From contig JASBTO010000164.1 in the NCBI GenBank assembly GCA_030148365.1, positions 1 to 29,117 on the forward strand: a stretch of 29,117 nt of DNA, read 5' to 3'. The position numbers and the translations under genes are program-made. Positions 7,187 through 14,191 of this stretch are shown here, in pieces. The DNA is from Kangiellaceae bacterium (GTDB taxonomy: Bacteria > Pseudomonadota > Gammaproteobacteria > Enterobacterales > Kangiellaceae). Positions within the stretch are counted from its first letter, which is position 1, and each line of letters begins with the position of its first letter. Under the pieces are notes generated by a model, which ran no database searches, had not been told where the DNA came from, and saw only the letters and a program-made list of their open reading frames with translations.

Positions 7187-7231
7187 TAAAAATGCAAAGG
7201 GCAAGCAGGATAGAACCCTGCTTGCCCTTTG
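7187..7231 (-). terminator. 15-bp perfect hairpin with T-run on the minus strand
   Basis: The arms CAAAGGGCAAGCAGG (7195-7209) and CCTGCTTGCCCTTTG (7217-7231) are perfect complements around a 7-base loop. On the minus strand the stem is followed by CATTTTTA, the pattern of an intrinsic terminator; the plus strand has no T-run. It lies between two divergent promoters, upstream of both operons. It can therefore only end minus-strand transcripts begun inside 7232-7379 or antisense to the next gene. It might instead serve as an insulator or be the end of a small RNA. Confidence 0.6.
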
Positions 7232-7259
7232 GTGACAGATCTGCCTTTTCAGGCCGGCA

Positions 7260-7300
7260 CAGTGTAACCAGATTTCAGGTGCCAAATCCAGTGTTACAAT
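7260..7300 (+). promoter_or_regulatory. Extended -10 promoter with flanking direct repeats, FMN protein operon
   Basis: TGT followed by TACAAT (7292-7300) is an extended -10 element about 80 bases before the start codon at 7380; no good -35 accompanies it. A near-identical 9-mer pair, CAGTGTAAC (7260-7268) and CAGTGTTAC (7289-7297), is spaced 29 bp, close to three helical turns, and the second copy overlaps the -10. This could be an operator, but that is inference. Downstream in the leader, TGGCCGG (7321-7327) and CCGGCCA (7345-7351) can pair. Confidence 0.4.
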
Positions 7301-7379
7301 CTCAACTATCAATATTGTCCTGGCCGGTCGCAAATTGCGCGCGGCCGGCCACTGAAATACAGAGCGGAGCAATTCAGGC

Positions 7380-8900
7380 ATGACTTCAGCACTGGATCAG
7401 TTTGAAGGCGCCATCCTGCAATGGCTGGCCACACTTTTCATTTTTGTCGTCGGTATTGTGGCGTTGGTGCTGGTCATCATCTTCATTATCGACAAGACGC
7501 AACGCGCCGATGCCATCCGCCGCAATTTCCCGGTCATTGGCCGTTTCCGGGATCTGTTCCTGCATCTCGGCAAATTTTTCCGACAATACTTCTTCGCCAT
7601 GGACCGGGAGGAAATGCCGTTCAACCGCGCCGAACGTAACTGGGCCAAACGGGCCTCGGAAAATACGGACTTGACCCTCGGCTTCGGCTCGACGCGCAAC
7701 CTGACCACAAGCGGATCGGTCATTTTCATGAACGGGCCCTTTCCCACGCTCGACGAAGATGTTGTTGAGTCGCCCCATCTGATCATCGGTCCGGATTGCC
7801 GCGTGCCTTACCATGCTCAGAGCTTTTTCAATATTTCCGCCATGAGCTACGGCTCCATCTCGAAAGTCGCCGTGCAGGCACTGTCCCGCGGCGCCGCGAA
7901 AGCCGGCTGCTGGCTCAACACCGGGGAAGGCGGTCTTGCGCCTTACCACCTGGAAGGTGGCGCCGATATTGTTTTTCAGATTGGCACCGCCAAGTACGGT
8001 GTGCGTGACCCCGGCGCCCGGCTCGATGACGACAAGCTGCGGGAAGTGGCGGCCCATGACGAAGTCAAAATGTTCGAGCTGAAAATGAGTCAGGGGGCGA
8101 AACCGGGCAAGGGCGGCATTCTGCCCGGGGTCAAGGTCACCGAGGAAATTGCCGAAATCCGCGGCATTCCCGCCGGCGAGGACTCCATCAGTCCCAATGG
8201 TCACCCGGAAATCCGCACACCTGAGGATTTACTCGACATGATCGCCCGCATCCGCGACGTAACCGGCAAACCCACCGGATTCAAAGCGGTGATCGGCTCT
8301 CACGACTATATCGATACCCTGTTTCAGGAAGTCCTGCGCAGAGGCCCCGAGTCAGCGCCGGACTTCATAACCGTCGACAGTGGCGATGGCGGTAGTGGCG
8401 CAGCGCCGCAGCCGCTGCTCGACTATGTCGGACTGTTGCTGCGGGAGAGCCTGCCGATGATCGTCGATTTGCGCGATCGCTATGGCCTCAAAGAGCGGGT
8501 GCGGATCGTGGCGTCCGGGAAATTGATCACGCCCTCGATGGTCGCCTGGGCGCTCGCCATGGGCGCTGACTTTGTCAACACGGCCCGCGGGTTCATGTTC
8601 TCCCTCGGCTGCATCCAGGCCATGCAATGTAACCGGAACACCTGTCCGACCGGCGTCACTACCCATAACAAGGATCTGCAAAAAGGCCTGGATGTCACCG
8701 ACAAGTCGGTGCGGGTTGCCCATTACCACAAGAATATCGTCAATTCCGTCGGCATGATTGCCCACTCCTGCGGCGTCGCCGAGCCCCGCAAGTTGCGTCG
8801 CTGTCATGTCCGGGTTGTAACGGAGTCGGGATTATCGATTCCCTTGAGTCAGTTACATCCGAATCACAATATCCAGTCTTCGGGAACACCGAAGCAATAA
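7380..8900 (+). CDS. Membrane-anchored FMN-binding glutamate synthase family protein (GltB-like central domain)
   Basis: A 506-residue protein with one N-terminal membrane helix (about 14-37) and a cytoplasmic TIM-barrel related to the FMN domain of glutamate synthase. Family marks include FNISAMSYGSISKVAVQALS, GAKPGKGGILPG, DSGDGGSGAAPQPLLDYVG and ASGKLITPSMVAWALAMGAD. The [3Fe-4S] ligand pattern C-x5-C-x4-C is intact at Cys411, Cys417 and Cys422 (CIQAMQCNRNTCPTG). There is no glutamine amidotransferase domain and no small GltD subunit nearby, so this is the stand-alone class and its substrate is uncertain; classical glutamate synthesis should not be assumed. GGAG lies 10 bases before the ATG. 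DoxX follows 13 bp later in what looks like an operon. Confidence 0.9.
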   Translation: MTSALDQFEGAILQWLATLFIFVVGIVALVLVIIFIIDKTQRADAIRRNFPVIGRFRDLFLHLGKFFRQYFFAMDREEMPFNRAERNWAKRASENTDLTLGFGSTRNLTTSGSVIFMNGPFPTLDEDVVESPHLIIGPDCRVPYHAQSFFNISAMSYGSISKVAVQALSRGAAKAGCWLNTGEGGLAPYHLEGGADIVFQIGTAKYGVRDPGARLDDDKLREVAAHDEVKMFELKMSQGAKPGKGGILPGVKVTEEIAEIRGIPAGEDSISPNGHPEIRTPEDLLDMIARIRDVTGKPTGFKAVIGSHDYIDTLFQEVLRRGPESAPDFITVDSGDGGSGAAPQPLLDYVGLLLRESLPMIVDLRDRYGLKERVRIVASGKLITPSMVAWALAMGADFVNTARGFMFSLGCIQAMQCNRNTCPTGVTTHNKDLQKGLDVTDKSVRVAHYHKNIVNSVGMIAHSCGVAEPRKLRRCHVRVVTESGLSIPLSQLHPNHNIQSSGTPKQ

Positions 8901-8913
8901 TGAGGAGAACCCC

Positions 8914-9504
8914 ATGGCAAACCTTGCCGAGCGCTATCACCGATTTCACGACTCCCTGTTTACCCGGCTCCGGCACCTTGATGGCCTGCCGCCCCTGTTG
9001 ATGAGGCTTTATCTGGCGCCGGTATTCTGGATGGCGGGCACCAACAAATTCGCCAATTTTGACAGTACCGTTTCCTGGTTCGGCGACAGTCTCGGCATGC
9101 CCATGCCGGAAGTCATGGCCTTTCTTGCCGCGGGTACCGAAGCCCTCGGCGCCATTTTGCTGCTGGGTGGACTCGCGGTGCGCTGGATTGCCATTCCGTT
9201 GATGGTCACCATGGTCGTCGCCGCGCTGAGCGTACACTGGGACAATGGCTGGTCCGCAATTGCCAGCTCCGGCGATCCGGAAGTCGGCAACCGACTGAAC
9301 GCCGCCAAAGATATTCTCCGGGAACACGGCAAATATGACTGGCTGACCGCGAAGGGCAATTTTGTCATCCTGAATAACGGCATTGAATTCGCCGCCACCT
9401 ACTTCATCATGTTGCTGTCGCTGTTTTTCACCGGCGCGGGTCGATATTTCAGTTTTGATTACTGGCTTGCCAAAGCCACCCGCAAGACTCCTACCGTAAT
9501 GTAA
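8914..9504 (+). CDS. DoxX family membrane protein
   Basis: A 196-residue inner-membrane protein of the DoxX family, whose members include quinone-linked subunits and poorly defined redox-associated proteins. Visible helices are LLMRLYLAPVFWMAGTNKFA (about 28-47), MAFLAAGTEALGAILLLGGL (about 68-88), VRWIAIPLMVTMVVAALSVH and IEFAATYFIMLLSLFFTGAG. A hydrophilic loop between helices 3 and 4 (HWDNGWSAIASSGDPEVGNR onward) holds a W/D/N-rich stretch. The motif LAPVFWMAGTNKF is typical of the family. The start is well supported by GAGGAGAA 5 bases before the ATG. It is co-directional and 13 bp after the FMN protein, and ends at an intrinsic terminator, so the two form a complete operon. A functional link between them is inferred from position only. 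Confidence 0.88.
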   Translation: MANLAERYHRFHDSLFTRLRHLDGLPPLLMRLYLAPVFWMAGTNKFANFDSTVSWFGDSLGMPMPEVMAFLAAGTEALGAILLLGGLAVRWIAIPLMVTMVVAALSVHWDNGWSAIASSGDPEVGNRLNAAKDILREHGKYDWLTAKGNFVILNNGIEFAATYFIMLLSLFFTGAGRYFSFDYWLAKATRKTPTVM

Positions 9505-9522
9505 GGAATTGTCAGTATTTTC

Positions 9523-9572
9523 AGGCGCGCCGCCCGACACCAGTCGGGCCGTACCCGACAAGCGCCTTTTTT
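9523..9572 (+). terminator. Intrinsic terminator after doxX
   Basis: AGGCGC (9523-9528) pairs with GCGCCT (9562-9567), and an inner stem CCCGAC / GTCGGG (9533-9538 with 9543-9548) stacks within it. A run of six T residues follows at 9567-9572. The position is right for ending the FMN protein-DoxX operon. Confidence 0.7.
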
Positions 9573-9778
9573 CCGGGGTTCAGGTCCGCTGACACCTGCA
9601 TTTTCTCTATATTTTGAAACAATTTAGCCCTGTCCCGACCGCCCTCTGCGCGCTAGCATGTGACAATCTGCACTCGTCGGCGGCCGGTCCGGCTATAGCA
9701 TTGGCAAGGGCCGGCACCTGGACACGGAACCGGGCCATACCGGAATTTTTTTGCAGCCCATAATCAGGACTTGTCACC

Positions 9779-12700
9779 ATGAAGCTAACCGAAAATGCTG
9801 TAAAAAACCCCGCTTCCGTTGCCGTCGTTATTGCCATTGTTTCCATCTTCGGGTTTCTGTCCCTCGTCGACCTGCCCATCCAGCTGTTCCCCGATATCGA
9901 AAGACCGACCATGACCATCAGCACCTTCTGGCGGTCGGCCTCACCGAACGAGATGGAGTCGGAAATCCTCAAGCCCCAGGAGGAAGTGCTGCAAGGGTTA
10001 CCGGGCCTGAAAGCCTTCAATGCCAATGCCGGTCAGGGCTCGGTTTTCATCAATCTGGAATTCGGTCTCGACACGGACATGCAGGCCATGATGATGGAAG
10101 TCATCGGGCGACTTAACCGGCTACCGCCTTTGCCGCCGGAAGTCAGCGCCCCGCAAATATTTCTCGGGGGCGGGCCTTTTGGCGGCGGTAGTAACCAGTC
10201 GCTGATCTGGTTCTTCGTACAGCAACTGCCCGGAACGCCGGGCAAGATTACCGATTACCGACAATACGCCGAAGACGTCATCAAACCCAAACTGTCCAAC
10301 ATCGAAGGGGTCGCCGGGGTCAACATCCATGCCGGTGCCGATAACGAAATGCACATTACCATCGACCCTTACCGTGCCGCGGAACTCGGGATTAACCTGA
10401 CCTCCGTGGCCAGCCTTGCCGGGCGTGCCAATGATGTTTCCGGCGGCTTTGTCGATGTCGGCCGCCGTCAATACACGCTGCGCTTTGCCGGTCGCTACAA
10501 TCCCGAACAACTGCAGAACCTGATCCTCGAATGGCGCGACGGCAGTCCGGTGCGTCTCGGCGACATTGCCGAAATCCGCGTCGGGCCGGGCAAACAGAAC
10601 GGCATGACCGTCCAGAACGGCAACCCGGCCATGGGCGTGCAGGTGCTGCGGGAAAACGGCGCCAACGTGCTCGAGACACTGACCCGGGTCAAACAGGCCG
10701 CCGCCGAATTGCGCGACGGGCCCCTCAAAGCCCAGGGACTCGGTTTCGAGCAATCCTTTGACGCTTCGGTGTTTATCCAGCGGGCCATCTCCCTGGTCAC
10801 CAACAATCTGTTGATTGGTATTTTCCTGGCCCTGGGCGTGCTCTGGTGGTTCATGCGTGACATCCGCGCCACCTTCCTGATCGCGACCGCCATTCCCATC
10901 TGCCTGCTGACCACCTTTGTGGTGCTGGAGATAACCGGCCGCACCCTCAATGTCATTTCCCTGGCCGGGCTGGCCTTTGCCGTGGGCATGGTGCTCGATG
11001 CCGCGATTGTGGTGTCGGAAAATATCGTGCGCCTTAAAGAAAAAGGCTCGGTGCCCCGAGACGCGGCGCTGGCGGGTACCCGCCAGGTTGGCGGCGCCCT
11101 GCTCGCTTCCACGGCCACCACCGTCGCCATCTTTATTCCCGTGCTCTTTATCCAGGATGTCGAAGGCCAACTTTTTGCAGATCTGGCCCTGACCATTGCC
11201 ATCGCCGTGTCCATTTCCCTGATCGTGGCCCTGACCATTTTGCCCTCGGTCGCCGGCAACTGGCTGAAGGCCAAGAAGCTGACCCAGGAACACGCCCCGG
11301 CCTATCGCAAGATCTCCGGCTTCCTGATGAAAGTCAGTGACACCACCGGCCGTCGCTTGTTGGTCATCGCCAGCCTGTTAACGCTGCCCGTCGCCATTAC
11401 CTGGATGCTGTTTCCGCAACTCGATTACCTGCCGCCGGTGAAACGGGACGCCGTCGACGCCTTCCTGAACATGCCGGCCGGCACCAACTTCAAGACCATA
11501 GAAGAGGAAGTGGTTCCGAAACTGGTGGAGCGACTCAAGCCCTACATGGACGGCACCGAAGAGCCGGCTTTGAAAAACTACTACATCATTATCTGGCCGG
11601 GCGGCGGCACACTGGGCGTTCGGGTCAAGGATCAGAGTCAGGTGAAGATGCTGGAAACGGTGATGCGCGAAAAAGTGCTGGCCGGCTTGCCCGATGTGCG
11701 GGCTTTCGCGGCGCAGGGCAACCTGTTCGGCAACTTTGGCGGCAACCGCTCGGTTGTGCTGCACATGTTGTCTTCCGACTCCGAAGGCCTCAACGATGCC
11801 GCCGCCCAGGGTCTCGGTCTGGTCTCCGAGGTCATGCCCGACGCCAATGTGCAGACCTGGCCCAACGTGCAGCAGGCGGAGCCGGAAATACGCCTGATCC
11901 CCGATGATCAGCGTATCAACGAGTCCGGCTGGGATCGTCGTCAGGTCGGTGCCCTGACCCAAATCCTTGGGAACGGCATGTACCTTGGCGAGTACTTTAA
12001 CGGCGAGAATCGCCTTGACATCATCATGCGCGCCGACGGCTGGGAAACCCCGGAAGAGCTCGCCAGCATGCCCGTTGTGACGCCCTCCGGCGCAATCCTG
12101 CCGATGGGCGAACTGGTCAGCGTGGAGCGCACTACCGGGCCCTCCCAAATCCGCCGTTTCGATGGCCGTCGTGCCGTCAGCCTGGTGATCAGCCCGCCCG
12201 ATGGCATGTCGCTGGAAACTGCCGTAAACACCATCCGGGAGCAGGTCGAGCCGAAACTCCGCGAGGCCCTGCCGGGAGACGCTTCAATCCAGTATGGCGG
12301 CAGCGCCGACTCACTGAATACCGCCGTCGCCACCATGTCGAAAAATTTCCTGATGGCGCTGCTGATCCTCTTTGTGCTGATGGCGGGACTGTTCCGCTCC
12401 ATCAAGGACTCTGCCCTCGTGGTTCTGACCATCCCTCTCGCGACGGTCGGCGGCATTGTCGCCATCCGGGTGCTGAATCTGGTCACCTTCCAGCCCATGG
12501 ACCTGTTGACCATGATCGGCTTTATCATCCTGCTCGGGCTGGTCGTCAACAACGCCATCCTGCTGGTTCACCATACCCGCCAGGCGGAAGCTGAAGGGGA
12601 GACCCGCGACGATGCCGTTGCCCATGCCCTGCACATCCGCATGCGGCCCATTTTCATGAGCACATTCACCACGATTTTCGGCATGCTGCCCCTGCTCCTG

Positions 12701-12880
12701 ATCCCCGGAGAAGGCAGCGTTATCTATCGGGGCCTGGCCGCAGCCATTGTCGGCGGTATGCTGTTCAGCCTGATATTCACCCTGGTCCTGCTTCCCAGTC
12801 TGCTCCGCTTCAAGTTCCGGCAACCGATCCCGGCAGGCGGCAAGACCGAGGAACAACGCAAACTCGAATCCGTAGCCTGA
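9779..12880 (+). CDS. RND superfamily efflux permease (AcrB/HAE-like)
   Basis: A proton-driven inner-membrane pump of 1033 residues, expected to export drugs or other small molecules through a tripartite channel. The layout is classic: TM1 (about 10-30), a first periplasmic loop (QLFPDIERPTMTISTFWRSA onward), TM2-6 from about 340 to 490, a second periplasmic loop to about 860, and TM8-12 to the end. In TM4 the motif is VGMVLDAAIVVSEN, with Asp407 present but the neighbouring AcrB Asp408 replaced by Ala. In TM10 the AcrB Lys940 position is Asn924 (LVVNNAILLV). The proton relay is therefore of a variant type seen in other RND branches. The adaptor gene follows 9 bp later, the reverse of the common order, and no outer-membrane factor is nearby. 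AGGA lies 9-10 bases before the ATG. Confidence 0.93.
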   Translation: MKLTENAVKNPASVAVVIAIVSIFGFLSLVDLPIQLFPDIERPTMTISTFWRSASPNEMESEILKPQEEVLQGLPGLKAFNANAGQGSVFINLEFGLDTDMQAMMMEVIGRLNRLPPLPPEVSAPQIFLGGGPFGGGSNQSLIWFFVQQLPGTPGKITDYRQYAEDVIKPKLSNIEGVAGVNIHAGADNEMHITIDPYRAAELGINLTSVASLAGRANDVSGGFVDVGRRQYTLRFAGRYNPEQLQNLILEWRDGSPVRLGDIAEIRVGPGKQNGMTVQNGNPAMGVQVLRENGANVLETLTRVKQAAAELRDGPLKAQGLGFEQSFDASVFIQRAISLVTNNLLIGIFLALGVLWWFMRDIRATFLIATAIPICLLTTFVVLEITGRTLNVISLAGLAFAVGMVLDAAIVVSENIVRLKEKGSVPRDAALAGTRQVGGALLASTATTVAIFIPVLFIQDVEGQLFADLALTIAIAVSISLIVALTILPSVAGNWLKAKKLTQEHAPAYRKISGFLMKVSDTTGRRLLVIASLLTLPVAITWMLFPQLDYLPPVKRDAVDAFLNMPAGTNFKTIEEEVVPKLVERLKPYMDGTEEPALKNYYIIIWPGGGTLGVRVKDQSQVKMLETVMREKVLAGLPDVRAFAAQGNLFGNFGGNRSVVLHMLSSDSEGLNDAAAQGLGLVSEVMPDANVQTWPNVQQAEPEIRLIPDDQRINESGWDRRQVGALTQILGNGMYLGEYFNGENRLDIIMRADGWETPEELASMPVVTPSGAILPMGELVSVERTTGPSQIRRFDGRRAVSLVISPPDGMSLETAVNTIREQVEPKLREALPGDASIQYGGSADSLNTAVATMSKNFLMALLILFVLMAGLFRSIKDSALVVLTIPLATVGGIVAIRVLNLVTFQPMDLLTMIGFIILLGLVVNNAILLVHHTRQAEAEGETRDDAVAHALHIRMRPIFMSTFTTIFGMLPLLLIPGEGSVIYRGLAAAIVGGMLFSLIFTLVLLPSLLRFKFRQPIPAGGKTEEQRKLESVA

Positions 12881-12889
12881 GGCGCCGTT

Positions 12890-13975
12890 ATGAAACCACG
12901 CAGAAAAAATCCCGTAGCCCGCACTCTTGGCCTGTTTGCCGCTGTCCTGCTTGCGCCCTCCTGGCTGAGCGCGGCGGATGCCCCCCGCCAGGGTCCGCCA
13001 CCGGCCCCCGTGACTGTGGCCGAAGCCACCACCGACAAGTTTGCCGCGACCATGTGGGTGCCCGGCACCATCGTCAGTCGCCATGATGCCCGCATTGCCG
13101 CCGAGATCGGCGGACGGGTCGTGTGGATAGCTGAACCCGGCGCCCGGATCCAGCAGGGCGAAGCCATTGCCCGCCTTGATGATCGCCTGTTAAAACTGGC
13201 GGTGCGCGAGGCCGAAAGCCAGATCAAGAGCCTCGAGGCGCAACTGAAATACCAGAACCGACAACTGGCCCGCCTGCAACAACTGGCGAGCAGCAACAAT
13301 GCCGCAGCCAACCAGCTCGACGAAGCCCAGTCCCAACTCGACATCAGCACCCAACAACTCGAGCAGGCGAAAGTAAATCGGGATCAGGCCCAGGCCCGCC
13401 TCAATGACGCAACCGTCAAGGCCCCCTTCGACGGCCGACTGGTCAACCGCCTGGTGCAACTCGGCGAATATATGAGTCCGGGTACACCCATCGCCCGGCT
13501 CGTGGATACCGAGCACAAGGAAATTCGCGCGCCGGCGCCTATCAGCATCTCCGACTTCATCAGCCCGGGCATGACCGTTGCGGTCAAGAACGAGCGCCGG
13601 GAAATCCTGACCCCGATCAAAAGCGTCATTCCCGTCGGTGACGAGCGCTCGCGCATGTTTGAGGTGCGCGTTGCGCTCGAAGGCGAGGAGTGGGTGATTG
13701 GCGGCGCCGTCCGGGTTGCCCTGCCAAACAGCCTGCCGCGGGAGATGGTGGCCATTCCCCGGGACGCTCTGGTCCTGCGGGGCAGCGACATGTTTGTCTA
13801 CCGGATTGATGCCGAAGGCAAGGCCGAACGGGTGAATGTCACGACCGGGATCGGTATCGGTCCGCTGGTCGAGGTGAAGGGACAAATCGAGCCCGGCGAC
13901 CGGCTGGTGGTCCGTGGCGCCGAGCAGCTGCAACCAGGGCAGACTGTCGAAATCAATAACGCGAGCCCCGGTTAA
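12890..13975 (+). CDS. RND efflux periplasmic adaptor subunit (membrane fusion protein)
   Basis: A 361-residue periplasmic adaptor that would bridge the RND permease and an outer-membrane channel. The N-terminus is a signal peptide (ARTLGLFAAVLLAPSWLSAA). A lipoyl half-motif follows (IAAEIGGRVVWIAEPGARIQ), then a helical hairpin with long coiled-coil arms (about 100-165, rich in Q, L and E). The second lipoyl half is ATVKAPFDGRLVNRLVQLGE, then beta-barrel and membrane-proximal domains ending LVVRGAEQLQPGQTVEI. It starts 9 bp after the permease stop, so the two are cotranscribed. A GC-rich hairpin without a T-run lies 22 bp after its stop. The substrate cannot be read from sequence. Confidence 0.93.
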   Translation: MKPRRKNPVARTLGLFAAVLLAPSWLSAADAPRQGPPPAPVTVAEATTDKFAATMWVPGTIVSRHDARIAAEIGGRVVWIAEPGARIQQGEAIARLDDRLLKLAVREAESQIKSLEAQLKYQNRQLARLQQLASSNNAAANQLDEAQSQLDISTQQLEQAKVNRDQAQARLNDATVKAPFDGRLVNRLVQLGEYMSPGTPIARLVDTEHKEIRAPAPISISDFISPGMTVAVKNERREILTPIKSVIPVGDERSRMFEVRVALEGEEWVIGGAVRVALPNSLPREMVAIPRDALVLRGSDMFVYRIDAEGKAERVNVTTGIGIGPLVEVKGQIEPGDRLVVRGAEQLQPGQTVEINNASPG

Positions 13976-13996
13976 CCTTCTCTCAAGTGCAACTGT

Positions 13997-14046
13997 GCCG
14001 ATATCCGGACCCGGGCTTTCTCCTCTCCCGGCACCCGGGTATCGGC
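13997..14046 (+). terminator. GC-rich inverted repeat after the RND operon (weak terminator candidate)
   Basis: GCCGATA (13997-14003) pairs with TATCGGC (14040-14046), and inside it CCCGGG (14010-14015) pairs with CCCGGG (14034-14039). A T-run is lacking, so it may only slow polymerase or protect the 3' end of the message. Confidence 0.35.
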
Positions 14047-14130
14047 CACCCCGCTCAACAATTTCAAAGAGTTAGATTTCCCCCTGTCCAATCTCCTCCC
14101 GATCCCGCATCCGAATGGCAACACAGCGCC

Positions 14131-14159
14131 TTGAGAGTGGCATGGCGGCACTCTACACT
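14131..14159 (+). promoter_or_regulatory. Sigma-70 promoter for the first choice-of-anchor-B gene
   Basis: TTGAGA (14131-14136), a 17-base spacer and TACACT (14154-14159). The start would be near 14166, with a leader of about 26 bases. The paralogue downstream has the same -10 and the same spacing. Confidence 0.6.
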
Positions 14160-14191
14160 GACGGTTCTCCCTTCAAGGACGGAGCCCGATC

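Noticed and set aside
10121..11293. 390-codon minus-strand open frame in the RND gene
   Set aside because: It is rich in G, Q, H and D, with no recognisable motif, and is fully covered by the RND permease.
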